Notes under the pieces: generated by a model
What the model saw: the letters and a program-made list of their open reading frames with translations, nothing else
What the model was told of the DNA's origin: nothing
Database searches by the model: none
Part shown: in pieces, positions 21,525 through 33,435 of the stretch
Layout: every line of letters begins with the position of its first letter
Position numbering within the stretch: the first letter of the stretch is position 1
Source: Stachybotrys elegans
Taxonomy: Eukaryota; Ascomycota; Sordariomycetes; Hypocreales; Stachybotryaceae
Direction of reading: 5' to 3'
Assembly (NCBI GenBank): GCA_020746835.1
Contig: JAGPNK010000016.1
Coordinates: 620,001 to 684,000 of the forward strand
DNA length: 64,000 nucleotides
Program-made: the position numbers and the translations under genes

Positions 21525-22361
21525 GACGGAGCGAGATACGGTTGGGTAAACAGGGCAGTTCTATGTTGTACGCTGCAAGGCGACACTGTTGCCACTTATC
21601 CGGCGCCTCAAGTCATACAAGCCAAGCTGGTCTATGAGTGCATCCTGGTCGGTGTCGGCTCCTAGGGCTTCCTCGAGGTAGGTAGGGGTTAAAGGAGTTG
21701 AAGTACCATAAAGCAGATGAACCGAAAGATCTTGCCTGGCACACGAGTGGAACTGTGGAAAGTCAAATGCCCTCTAGGCAAACACCTCCAAGGTGTCTGG
21801 GCGAAATTTGATGAGTCAAAATCGAAGGGCGCATGGCTTGTCAAGGCAGCCGTCATGTAGGCAGGCACCAAGGCAACTTTACTGAAGTAGTAATGACGCG
21901 CTGTGGCGCTAGTGGAGCTAGCTCAATGCTCAATCACTGTGGCACTGTGGCACTGTGGCGAGAATTTGTGGCGGCGATTTTGAGGCTCACGAACAGGCAA
22001 ACATTGGTTCGGCCAGGCGGTCTAGAAGCTTGGCTTCTATTGGCCATGGACCAAGGATTTCCACAGCTCGTTGCACAGCATCACTCCACATGCACGTGCT
22101 GGAGGTAACATCAACTTACTGTACCAACCAACGACAACACACCTGAGGACTTTATTTCGTCGCGCATCTTCTCCTTCCACGGAGTCTCGTTCTGGAGCAA
22201 CGAGTCGTATCGCTGGTAACATCAGATTGGCTTCACCCAGCCAGCGGCTGTCAGGAGATCCAGCATCGATTTGTCGATACAACGCTCAGCATAGCAGTTT
22301 GGACGTTGCTCCCTGCCTCTGCGTCAAATCAGATTTGGGCCGGAACATTTTGAGAACCAGC
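21525..22361. promoter_or_regulatory. Divergent promoter interval RAD26 / ketopantoate-reductase-like gene
   Basis: 837 bp between the diverging ATGs. The frame of the downstream gene stays open upstream to about 22071 without an ATG, so an upstream exon is possible for it. A short direct repeat GTGGCACTGTGGC occurs near 21940. No known element recognised. Confidence 0.5.
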
Positions 22362-23717
22362 ATGCTTCTCAGATCACGCAGAGGCGGCCTTTCTGTCTCA
22401 TCAGCATCGTACATGGCTGAGCGTGCCAGCTATTCCACCGTCTCCCGTACACCGCCATGGCTGGAGCCTATCCTGCATGATCACAGTCCACCCAGAAAGT
22501 TGTTCGCCTGGAGGCCGGACAATGTAGCCAGCGGCTTCAATCATCCGCCTAGCCGTGCTGATGATCGCCGCATCTACATCCTTGGAGCCGGCAACCTGGG
22601 CCGCCTGTTTGCTAGCCTGTTACAGAAGCACCCAGAGCCATCACCAGTCACGTTGGTGGTTCACCGGAAGGATGCCCTGTCGGATTGGATCTCCTCGAAT
22701 GGCATTGAGATTCTGCGATCTGGAGTTCTGGATGCAAACAAGAACTTCGATATTGAATGGTGGACAGACAAACCTCCCGAGCAAGGCCCAGTGCGCGAAG
22801 TGGCGGATGGTGGGAAGCTGCGCAATCTCATTATAGCGACCAAGGCCGGGAATGCTCTTGAGCAGGTCGATCGAGCCAGAGGTTATCTTGACCGGAACAG
22901 CACCATTGCATTCGTTCAGAACGGCATGTCCAAGATGTGGCCTCCTCATGGTTTGACCTTTGTGGACCACCGGTATCCAAGCAACGGTGCGCCGAGCTTC
23001 CTCGCCTGTGTTACAACACATGGCGTAACATCGCAGGGTCCCTTCAAGAGCCTACATGCCTCCCAGGGCAATGTCCGCTTCGGGCCAGTGCTGGTCAACT
23101 CAGCATCGTGGGATAGCGCGAACCACCTCACCCGCCAGTTGTCGACAACTCCTCAACTCGACGCCACCCTCGTCTCACGGCAAGACCTCTGGGTGCTGCA
23201 ATTGGAGAAGCTGGTTGTGAATTCCATTATCAACCCTCTCACGGCAATACTGAGGTGTAAGAACGGTGAACTCTTCACCACAGAAAACGAGGCCGCCAGG
23301 AAGATTATGGATCTTCTTTTACAAGAAGCGAGTGGTGTGCTCCAGGCTTTGGTGTGGCACGAAAGCACATCAGAGGCCCTGGGGTTGACGCCGGAACAAG
23401 AGACTACTATGGACGAGGCCCCCTCTGGCGGCGCTACGTCCGTCAGAGAATCTCTTTGGGCCAGATTCACGGTAGAGCAGCTGCGCGACATGCTGTACGC
23501 AGTTGGTTACAAGGTCAGAGACAACACAAGCTCCATGCTGCAAGACGTGAACGCTGGAAGGTCAACCGAGATACGCGACTTCAACGGCTGGCTTGTTGAA
23601 ACTGCGGCTTTTGTCGACCCCCAGCTGGGTGTGTCGGCAAATCGAAAGCTTATTGATCTCGTCGAGAGGGGTGCAAGTATGAATGCGGCAGAGCTCCAAG
23701 CCCATCTCTGCACATGA
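22362..23717 (+). CDS. Ketopantoate reductase (ApbA/PanE) family protein
   Basis: Single exon, 451 residues from the first in-frame ATG at 22362. The Rossmann nucleotide-binding motif is GAGNLGRLFASLL (GxGxxG, residues about 72-77), preceded by RIYIL, with LVVHRK as the end of the second strand where NADPH is recognised. The C-terminal helical domain contains the family's KLVVNSIINPLTAI segment (Lys, Asn and Asn of the KxxxNxxxN motif). 2-Dehydropantoate 2-reductase makes pantoate for coenzyme A. Many fungal paralogues of this length (yeast Pan5/Cbs2 relatives) are putative mitochondrial proteins of uncertain substrate, and the first 70 residues here are Arg/Ser-rich without acids until DH, compatible with import. 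Enzyme family is secure; the exact substrate is not. Confidence 0.82.
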   Translation: MLLRSRRGGLSVSSASYMAERASYSTVSRTPPWLEPILHDHSPPRKLFAWRPDNVASGFNHPPSRADDRRIYILGAGNLGRLFASLLQKHPEPSPVTLVVHRKDALSDWISSNGIEILRSGVLDANKNFDIEWWTDKPPEQGPVREVADGGKLRNLIIATKAGNALEQVDRARGYLDRNSTIAFVQNGMSKMWPPHGLTFVDHRYPSNGAPSFLACVTTHGVTSQGPFKSLHASQGNVRFGPVLVNSASWDSANHLTRQLSTTPQLDATLVSRQDLWVLQLEKLVVNSIINPLTAILRCKNGELFTTENEAARKIMDLLLQEASGVLQALVWHESTSEALGLTPEQETTMDEAPSGGATSVRESLWARFTVEQLRDMLYAVGYKVRDNTSSMLQDVNAGRSTEIRDFNGWLVETAAFVDPQLGVSANRKLIDLVERGASMNAAELQAHLCT

Positions 23718-25057
23718 CCTCGGGAGTGTTGTAACCCATCGAAACCAGCCAATAAGCCCAGTCGCGCTACTCCATCTTGCCACCGCTGGGAATGGCTTGA
23801 GCCTCGCCTATTGCACCTCTGCCGATTCGGCTGTCCATCGCCCACCATTACCAACCATGGTTGGGGCCGAGCGATATCTGCGATGCTTGTCATCCCCGCT
23901 AATGCATCTTGGAGTCGATCGATCTTGAACCACCACTACGAAACAATGGCTACCGGAGATTAAGTGCTGAAGACCCGGAGGACTTCTTATATCGCGCAAT
24001 TGCCTATATCAAGGAATGCGCTCAGTCAGATCATACGATGTTTTGACACAAGAAACAGGATCACAAGATCTTTTGCTTCATCGCCCTGCGGTTCGGCATT
24101 TGGAAACATCATCTACCGACCAGCCTCTCGGCAAGCATCTTAAAACGGTCGAACCAAAGAATGTCAAAATCAGGTTCGGGCTCAAGTCTCAGTCTCAAAT
24201 TGGACGTCCATCAATGCTGAATGCCTTGCTTTCAACCTCATCGTGGCAATCCGTGCGGGGATCTTTTGGACCTTCATGCAAGAGAGTGATCATCCAGGAG
24301 CATGAGGCTGCAACAAGACACATACGCGTTAGCCGATAGGCGGGCTGCAGTGGTGGTTGCGGCACCCGATCGCCTACATGCCATCAAGAATTTACCCTCA
24401 ATTAGCCATAATTCCTTCGTCATCCGAGACAAGGTCAGCGCAAGGCCAGCGGCTCGCGGCATGGAGGGCGCGAGCCCGAGCCAAGCGAACTAGCAAAGCA
24501 ACAGGGTCAAGATGTCGACCCCTAGCATTCGACTTCGGGCAACCTCCTACTCGGGCCTATTGTCGCTGGTGGCGGCGGCGGCGGTGGCGGCATCATACAT
24601 ACGTACATGCCTACCTATTGGCAGCGTCGATGGGGTGCTTGCTTGCTTGGGGGTAGTGGTGGTATGGGGGTCGGTTAAGCTTGCGGCATGGATGGCACGA
24701 GGTGCGTCGCAGCCAACGTTAACCGAGGCTCTTAATGCCCATCAAAAGTGCTTCGCAATCACCGCGCAACTTCCAATCATATGCTCAAGAAACCATTTCC
24801 TCTTGGGGAACCACACCGTTGCCAAGCACGCCGCAGTAGGGTGCTGGTCAGTGTAACGCTCGACCGCACTTCTCCACATTCTCCCGCGGAAACAAGAGAG
24901 TGTGCAGGGAGGTCCTGGGGAGCGGCCTACGACCACGGTGAGCTCGACGGGTACCCCTGGACCTGCAGTCGGGGAATTCTTTTGGCATCTTGTCTGGTCG
25001 CATCCTTTCCCGGCCGTGGTCCTCTTCCGTGGGCCCGACCTCGGGGGTCCTTCAGTT

Positions 25058-25089
25058 GGGAGAGGGGGGGAGGGGGGGAGGGGAGGGGT
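25058..25089 (+). repeat. G-tract with G-quadruplex potential
   Basis: Runs of 3, 7, 7, 4 and 4 guanines separated by one to three bases on the plus strand. This meets the usual four-run G-quadruplex pattern. Not inside any gene. Confidence 0.8.
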
Positions 25090-26300
25090 GTTCACATTCA
25101 CGTCTTGTTGGGCACAGAGCCTTGCTCGGCATTCAGGACGTCCGGTGTTTTGCAGCGGTTTGGCATTCGAGACTGCCAGAGAGCTGGCGGGGGGGAGGGG
25201 ATGTCTTGTTCTCCGTGGGATGCATAGCTAGCTCGTGCTGACCAGTAGCTATCTGCTTTCGGACAGCATTGAAGCTTGTGCGACTCGGATCTCATGCCTG
25301 GACTTCGATTGGATGCACCCAGCGGCACACTCTCCATTACCCAGGCCAGCCCACCCGCCCGGGGCGAAAAGTTCTGGGCCCTGGCAGCACCTTCATGCTG
25401 GGTGATTCATGCGATACCACGTCAGACCACCCAGGGAAGCAAGAGCTTGACGGGCACACATGACCACAAACGGCCTGCCGTCGCCCGTCTAATGCGGGTA
25501 CTGCCGACCCGGTGAATGAGGTTTAGTCCACCCACGACGACAGGTGAAGAGGCGCTGACTCGGGAGCTGTAACGACTGGTCCAACCCGCCTCCTCATCCA
25601 CCGCCACCGCATCCTCTCTGCAATCTGCTTGGAAGTTGTGGCGAATTCCCTGGGCCCTCTCCCCCGACAACGGCACAGTAGATTGTGCCAACCGGCAGGC
25701 AGAAGCGCTTACACCAATTTACTATTACGATGGGCACTCGGCAAGCACCCTCTTCCAATTTACGCAGAGCATGGTCATCATCCTTCTGTGGTGAGTGCCA
25801 TCCCAGCCTTCAACCAACGAGAGGCCATCACTAAGCCTATAGAACGAGGCATATGGGCAGCATCGTGAGCAGAAGCGGCCTGCCAATGATCCTACCCAAG
25901 CAGCATCTCACCCGCCACCCCTTCCTCCCTTCCCCCTTCTCTGCCGTTCATGCCCCCCCCTAGAGCAAGCCATCATGCTCCCAACAAACGCGCTCTTCTC
26001 CGCTTCGGACACAAGGAGAAAACAAAAGAGGATCGACTGACGACGCCGCGCCCACAAAACGTAAGCAGAGCAACCGGATCTATCGTCGCCTACCATGCTC
26101 GCCTCCTCCCTGCGCTCCACTCACGATACGCACGCGCGCTTCCTCTCCCCCAAGTGAAAACTTGTATTCTCTCAATCGCGTGTCCCTGTGCTATGGCCTC
26201 GCCTCGCCCCGAAGGGAAGGGGACCCAATCGCTCCTCCCGCCTCCCTCGCCTCCCGGATTCTCACCGCAAGTAATCCCCACAACCGTCAGGTACGCGGAA

Positions 26301-26334
26301 GGGGGAGGGTGGGAAGGGGGGGTGAAGAGGGGGG
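26301..26334 (+). repeat. Second G-tract with G-quadruplex potential
   Basis: Runs of 5, 3, 3, 7 and 6 guanines with loops of one to six bases, on the plus strand within the same gene-poor interval. Confidence 0.8.
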
Positions 26335-28515
26335 TAAAAGACGGGTGAGGATGAGCGAGAATACCCTCCAGCACGTCCGGACACCGAGAGGAAGAGAGAG
26401 CCACGCACGCACTCATTGCCCTCTCTCTCACTGTCCGTCGAACTTGCAAGGGGGTGTGGGGTTGCATGGCGTTGACATGGCGGCCGATAAACGGCGCCTG
26501 GTAAACATCATCCCTCCCTATAATACCCTTCACCTAGAGGTGGTCAGTTCCAATGGCACCACGCGTCCAACCCAACTCTTTCGCTCTCCCGCCGGCGTCT
26601 TAGCAGAGGAGAAACAAGGCCCGCCTGACGAGAAGAAAGCAACAGAGAGATGGAGGAGGAGAAAATTCGGAAGCGCCAAAGCGGGACGTTTGGCCCAGAA
26701 AAAAAATTCTGGGCATCGAAGAAATCACCACTTCCCAACGTGGGCTTAGTTGCGTCTTAATACGCAGCTGTTATAAACAAGGGCAGGCTAACAACGCGAG
26801 ATTGTAACATCAACAGGTACCTACAGCGCGCCGAGAGAAAGGTCCTTTCGCACACGTACTACGTATGTACCGTTTGTAGCCTTGGCCCTTTCTCCTCTGG
26901 GATTCTTTGCTTTGTTTTTTTTTTCTCCCTTTCCTCGGGCGCGCGCGGCGCTTCCACCCCGTCCATTATATCCCAGGGGTATATCGCGACGCAGGCGCGG
27001 AAGCAAACGAAACAAATAGGCTACCGAGCCTACCCTCGCCGCAGCCTTGGCGTTGGCTTGGGCTAGGCTATAGTACTACAGTAAACAACTTAATTTCGTG
27101 CTAATAAACTGTTCAATAGACACCGATCGGGCATTTAGTCCAAGTTCCTGAACCCTGCCTGTCACGGAGAACAAACCTCCCTTGGCTACTCGGCTCCGCA
27201 TACCGCCCTAGTCTGTGCCTATAGATGACGGAGTATGTATGTACTAATGTAGGTACGGAGAGGTACTTGGATCATGATGAATAGCGATGATGAGATGCTG
27301 ATTCATGCGTCATGGTTTCCCATCCCATTCGACACATCGCTCTCTAAGGAGGATAGCCAAATCACATCCCGTCAGGTCCATCATTTCGGATATAATCAAT
27401 TTCCTCACCTCTGCATGTCCAAATTGTCTCCAAATACCGGGCTGTCATACTAGTCATATCGTAACAAACAAAGAGAAGCCTCTCCATGGCATCGGAACCG
27501 ACCTCCGGCTATCTGGAGCGCCACCCCGGTGTTGGCTAAGGAGGGGGGGAACAACCCGTCCACCCCACAATGTGGTGTTAACATAATCACTGGGCTAGAC
27601 CAAGGAAACAGTAAAATGAATAAGAAGAAGGATCATATTTTTCTTTCCGACCGTTAAGAGTGAAAGGAACAGGGATAGGCTGGATGGGGGGCTCTGAAGC
27701 CTCGACCTATGTCCCCTGGTCTATAATGAACGCGCTTCGTAATAGTAGAAACAAGAGAGAAACAGGTAGGTGGTGGTAAATTGGGGAAACAAAAACAGAG
27801 CAAGGGTGGTCTTTTGGTTCGTAAACATGTCCCAAGTTGGACGATTAGAGATTATAAACGAATAAAACGGGATTAACAAAGAGAAGAGGCCGTAATATTG
27901 ACCAGAAGCACAAGCGCGCGGGGGTGAAGAAGAAATGAGCTGCCAAATGAACCAAAGTCCGAAGGGTATCTTGTTTATTATATCGTCCGTTCTGCCTCAT
28001 GGTCGTGTATTATAGATCAGGGGAATGAAAATGAAGAGGGCAAAGAAAATATCAAAGGGTGGCGTGATGTGCAGAGGCCTCGTTCTCGCCTTGCCGAGGC
28101 AACGTCATCCTCAACATGGCCAGGAGCAAGCAAAACAAGAGGGTTCAGGTGATGGCCAAACAGTCGTGCCCCATCAAGTAGGGGGGACGTGCTCCTCATG
28201 ACTGATGACAGGACCTTATGTTCGTGCCCATTCCCTCTGCGGCCGTTTTCCTCCTGCTTGCGGTACATGCGGATGCAATGTAATCTTATTGTAATGTAAT
28301 AACGCCCGTGAGCAGTAAATGCTGTTGATCTCGGAGCAGAGCCCTAACGCAGCGGCTGTCGGAGTAGGTCGTTATTCAGTGGTGTAGTAGCGGGTTGGAG
28401 AATCTAACAATTCCCAACAAGAAGCGCAGCAAATGTTCTCTTCTCACTGGAAGTGCTGCGTGTAACCGGTGGTGTCCCCGACCTCAGTAGACTCTACTGG
28501 GGGGGACGCTGGTTG

Positions 28516-29594
28516 CTATAAGTCCCCAGGCGCATCACCACCCATTAGCTCGCCGGCACGTTCCCTGCAGGCTGCCGGCGTGAAGCCCGTGCCGACCTTG
28601 TTGGCCACGATTCGCCATTTCTCGTTCTCGTAGTCTTGTAGCGCTTGGCGTAGCTTCTGGTCCTGAAACAAGCTCCGTTAGTAACCGTGGGGTGGCTGGG
28701 AGATGGTTCAAACTCACTGTCTCATCCGTCCATTGGGTGGTTTTTGCTTTTAGTTTTGTGCAGTATCGAACTTGTAACGTGCCAGAAGAGCGCCCTGGGA
28801 AGAAATCGGCGATCTGTTTCCAGGTCAAGTTCTTCTGCTCCTTGAGTTCGATCAGGAGCTGGTCGTCTTCGGGTGTGAACTTCAACTTGGGTCCTCGCGG
28901 TCGAGGTGCGGGGGGAGGCATGCCAGCCTGGCCTACTACGCTGGGGGCGCCTCCTCCGCCATCGTCCCGGCGCATCATCTTGGTAGGAGGATCCGAGTCG
29001 GGAAGACGGTGGTGATGGTGTGTTGGCGGGTGCTGGCCAACGGAAACAGGTGCTGTGTGTGTGTAGGCTGTTCCCAAGGGGGTTTGTAGACTCTCAATGT
29101 CCGAGTGGTCCATGTCGGGCAGACCTGTAACGGTGAGGTCGAGGTCGTCCGGCCGGGGGCGCTTCGTTCCTGCGCCTCCGTGAAGAGGATGTGGCGCCTG
29201 GCTTGTGGGTGATATTGACGAGTACAAGGGCGCAACAACGGAATCGGACGGGCCAAAGTGCGTTGGCGCCATGCGAGGATGTCCCATATGGGACGGGTCC
29301 ATTAGAAGCTGTGGCGGGTGGTGCTGCGACGCATGTTGACTGAGTGCGTGGTGTTGGGCTTGCGAGCCACCGTGATGCGGATGGTGTGACTCGTGAAGCC
29401 TGGCGGCGTCCCCAGGGTGGTGGATGGAGTGCCGGTGCTGTTGATGGTGGCCATGGTGCTGGTGGTGGTGAGCCGGCGAGGAGTCATATATGTGCTGAGA
29501 CTGGCTTTGCTCGTCCGCATGCGAGCCCTGGCCAGAATAGTCCACATTGTAGTCCCCGACTCTGTAGTTGCCCGCCAGCGTGCCTTCGAAACAT
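28516..29594 (-). CDS. His-rich Myb/SANT DNA-binding protein, apparent 1-nt frame break at the start
   Basis: Two exons, complement(28516..28662, 28718..29594); the 55-bp intron has GTGAGT donor, ACTAAC branch and TTTCAG acceptor. About 340 residues. The N-terminal half is His/Gln-rich (SPAHHHQHHGHHQQHRHSIH). A Myb/SANT repeat follows (KLKFTPEDDQLLIELKEQKN, WKQIADFFPGRSSGTLQVRY), and the second exon completes another (TDQKLRQALQDYENEKWRIV). It is presumably a nuclear transcription regulator. The coding frame has no ATG upstream of residue 80: it is open as GTLAGNYRVGDYNVDYSGQG back to a stop at 29702. An ATG at 29594 (ATGTTTCGAAGG) lies one base out of frame; with one T fewer it would read M-F-E-G-T-L-A-G. 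So either a 1-nt indel, an upstream exon or a non-AUG start. Confidence 0.7.
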
Positions 29595-29790
29595 GGGTTC
29601 CGCCAGAGCGAACCGCTCTGGACGGTCGCCGGAGTCCGTATTGAAAGAATTTGAGTAATTGTGCCCTCCCGGGCAGCGACGGGGGAAGATGGGAAGACTC
29701 TTCAACGGGCGGTAACCCGAAGAAGATGTTTGCGGGGTTGTGGGTGTTAAAAGAGTGATTGTGCTTAGGTGTGCGTACGTATGTGTACGT

Positions 29791-29887
29791 ATGTAGGTAG
29801 GCAGGCAGGTAGGTAGGTAGGTAGGTAGAGGTAGGTATAGGTAGGTGTGTAGGTGTAGGTGTAGGTGTGTGTGTGTGTGTGTGTGTG
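29791..29887 (+). repeat. GTAG/GGTGTA/GT compound microsatellite
   Basis: Imperfect GTAG units run into GGTGTAG units and then a GT run of about nine units. On the transcribed strand of the Myb gene it reads as CTAC/ACAC and lies about 200-300 bp upstream of the candidate start, so it may be in the leader or core promoter. Confidence 0.9.
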
Positions 29888-32800
29888 CAAGGTGTGCGTG
29901 TGCTGTCAGACAGGTTGGCGTTGTTTGAATGGGTGCCAGAGGTATAAGCCAGCTGTGATATTACCTAGTGAGGAGTCGAGCACGCGTATGATGAGCCGGA
30001 GCGGTTAGCAGCACACCACGCCCGTCGACTTTCCTTGCGTTCTTTGCGAATGATGTTTGAGCTCTCGTAGTGTCATAGGCAGGCGAGAAAGTCAACCTCG
30101 GTAGGATGGCCCGGGTTGTTGGTGAATGGTGGTGGTGGCGGCGGTGATGTGAGAATAAGCAAGGTCGGTGTGGTCGTCGGGACGAGAATAAACAAAGGCG
30201 ATTTCGTGGGATTGTGTGCGGCAGGTAGGTGTATGTCTAGGTGACCAATCCTCGCAGGAAGCGTACGTAAGGTCGGAGCAGGCGACCATGTATGTAATGG
30301 AAGAAGTAAGTAGCAAAGTAGAGAATTGGTACTGGGTTGGAGGAGACGGTCTGAGTCGCGGCAAGGATGTCCTCGTGTGTATATAGTCGAGTTGGATCAA
30401 GGCGGCAGTTGAAAAAGACGCGGTAGCAAGCGCTTGGTCCCTCTGTTCCCTTCTTCTTTCCCTCTTAACACTGAGCGTCGCGTAGCCTCGGAAGCCAGGA
30501 TTATGTGAGTAGAGCGAGTGACGGAGATCGGGTGCTAGCAGCCAGTAGGACCAGGTGGGCAGGGTCTGCGCATTATATATCGTCTGATATCGATGACAGC
30601 GGAGGAGTGAATGGGTAAGTAGGGATGGTGGGGATCTTAGTCGACCTTTTTCAATGCCGGGAGTCAAGCGTACATACATACACATGCATAGGCGCAGGCG
30701 CAGGCATGAGATTTTCCTGGGCTTGGACGAGACGTATCCGGTTCCTGGGCCGGACAGGCATGAGGGCGTCTTCTGGTTCCCCTCTGGCTGGCGCCGAAGG
30801 GGTCATAAATTACCAACTTATGCCGTGATGATCTCCCACGGTGCCACATATAGAAACAAGTCGCCTCTCCCATCTCACACCTCGCCTCTCTTGCACACCC
30901 CTCCAAGACCCCAATCCCGGACGAGAGCCATTGAGGCTGGGCGACTGGGTAGGGGGGGGGCAAGGGGGACAAAAGATGCATGCTGTGTGCATCTAAGTCG
31001 CCGCCGTGGTGAGCTACATAGTTAGTGCAGGCAGTCTCAATGCAAAGCAGATTGGGCAACATGGCATGACGTGACGTGTGGAAGCATCGTGGAAGGGTGC
31101 CCAGACTGCGGGCCCGGTGAAGAGAGCTTCCGAGAAGGGGGTTGAGTGGCATGAAACGGACGGCATCACCACGTAATGGTTTGTAATATTCAGAAATGGC
31201 CATCTGCCCTAGCGATACACCTTAGTAGGCGTGTGCGTGGTTGGGCTCCCCGTCTCGACCAGATCAAACGTCAGGTAGGTACCATGACCACCAGCAAGAT
31301 GGAGAACGAACGTGCCCCGGCTGCAGACAGGCGCGGGTGTGCTACATGCCATGGTGTAGAGCAGCTAAGGTCCTTGGTGCCTGGCCTTGCTCGGATCATA
31401 GCCCATGCTTAGGCTTTGAGTGATGGCTCTCTCTCCGGAAGAGGCCTGCATGCCTTGCTGTAGCTTGGCTGTAGCTTGCTGTAGATTGATGAAAGGTGGG
31501 CAAGGGGGGGGCCAAGGTAGGCGGGGCAGCCGTTGGGGGTCGTCATGCGCGGCTGGGCAGGGGTTAGCCGGTAGTCTTGGATGCAGTCCCATACTCCCAT
31601 ACCTCCGTACCAAGCCCCAGACCAGACCTAGTCCAGGAACCTGGCCAGAGAGTCTGCTCCAGGTCGAGCGATTACCGAGGAGGGAGACTCAAGCGCCAGG
31701 AAGGAGGCGGCAGGGGAGCAGGCCTTGCTGCAACGTCATGACAATCGCTTATACGAAGAGATCAACGATCGACAACAAGCTCAAGTGTGGCTAAGACAAC
31801 CCAATTCTTTCCATCTCTCCGGGATAGGTCACACCAGCGCCACCCGCCACTCTGAATAGTGGCGAGGGTCGTCTTGGTGCATGGCCGGGCTGCATGCTGT
31901 CTCTGCTCAACGTTCGGACAGCCTGCATGAATGAACAAAGCAAGCCGGAGGATTTGCCTGAAGAGTCTCAGGCATAGTCCGGTGACACGGTGCGCGCCAG
32001 GTTCGTCCCATCGACAGTCATCCGCATGGACTGCAGGGCTGGCGTCTTCGGGAGAGCGCAGAGCAGCGCTGGGACCATGGGCCAAGATTAGACTGCTCAC
32101 GATAGTTGCGCGTTGCAGCGAATGGCAGGCGCGTTTGCGTGTGGCCTGAGCAGAGAGCCGCGCGATCTTGCGAGTGTCCCTGCTAGTGATAATGGGGTAC
32201 GGACATTACCACACGTATGTACCGGTGCTCTGTGCGTGACAGGCGCTCGGGTTACCCAGGCTGGTGGTGGTGGACACAAGGCAAGCCGTGCCCTGCCCAC
32301 TCTGGGAAGGGACACGACATAGGATGGGGGCAAAATGGTACGGTACGGACCCTGGATCGGAGCAAGGTACAGGATAACAATTGCCAGCCGCCGCAAGAAC
32401 TTTTGGTCAGTTTCTTGAGCTTGTTGGGCCTATGCGTGCCGGGTCTCTCTGGTGGTCAGTGGTGTTATAGCTCCCTGGGAGCTTGGATACATGGCACGGA
32501 GCCCATCCGTCGAGAGCGTCTATTCCCCCCACCACAACCACCACCACCACCATCGAAGACGTTTTGCTGCCTCTACCTCTCCCTGCTGCCAGAGTGAGCG
32601 CTTCTGGCCAGATTAGGCAGAGGCACATGGCTCAGAAGGGGAATTGACGACAGTGAGCATGTGAGCGGGCCAGATGCGCTGGCAGCATAACCTAGCAATT
32701 AAAAGATCAATTAAGACCATTCATGCCAAACCCTGCCACGGCCAGGGCGCGGAACACGGGGGGGGTGTGCCTGTACGGTTAGGCGTTGTATGAGAGTGTG

Positions 32801-33405
32801 TGTGTGTCGCGGATGACCTCGCTCAAAGCGCTTGGCGCTCTCCACACCCTTGGGACTTCTAGAACAACACGCACAGAGTTCACACGAACAACTGTCGGTG
32901 AGGTCGCGATGAAGGGTTTCCCAGCCAGCCAGCCAGCGGCAAGCTCCCGACCCGGGAGGCTGAGGCGGGGAGAGAAAGAACATGAGACGTCGGAGACGGG
33001 GAGGTTGGTGAAGCTGAAGACGTTGGGAGCCTGGTTCGGATGGAGATGGAGGCTGTCTGAAACTGAACTGGAGGGGCAGCGGTCGTCCCATGGGCCAGGA
33101 AGCCTTGGTTGCCGAGGGACGTCGAGGCAGGGCTGCGACGATGATTTTCGAGGGGAAGTCGCATTATCGTAACATTTCGTTAGGAGACGCCGGAATGAAA
33201 GAATGAATTAGAAGTGGAATTGTGAGCGCGGCAGTGTGGGAGGGATCAGCCTCTCACGGCGAACGGGCAGTTAACTGATTTCGTCAGCTCCTGCCTTGTC
33301 CTACTAGTAGCAGGTGGTCAATGCAGCCGAGATCAAGATGCCCGCAGCAACTGGCGAAAAATAGTAGCCCAGCAAGTGCTCAGCTTGCAGCCTTTCTGCA
33401 CAGCT

Positions 33406-33435
33406 CTTGCCTTGCCTTGCCTTGCCTTGCCTTGC
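33406..33435 (+). repeat. (CTTGC)6 pentanucleotide repeat
   Basis: Six perfect CTTGC units in the gene-poor interval; no gene overlaps it. Confidence 0.95.

Larger units (their letters stand above)
23718..28515. other. Gene-poor convergent interval of 4.8 kb
   Basis: Both flanking genes end here, so neither promoter is needed, yet 4.8 kb separate the stops. I find no ORF with a domain, no splice-linked exons and no transposon signature (no terminal repeats, no reverse transcriptase or transposase). It holds two strong G-tracts (25058-25089, 26301-26334), a CT-rich stretch followed by T-runs near 26900-26930, and AT-richer DNA from 27600 to 28500. A non-coding transcript is possible but unproven. 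Confidence 0.6.

Noticed and set aside
30092..30685. 197-codon minus-strand frame upstream of the Myb gene
   Set aside because: Low-complexity, no domain, no splice link to the Myb frame that preserves phase convincingly.
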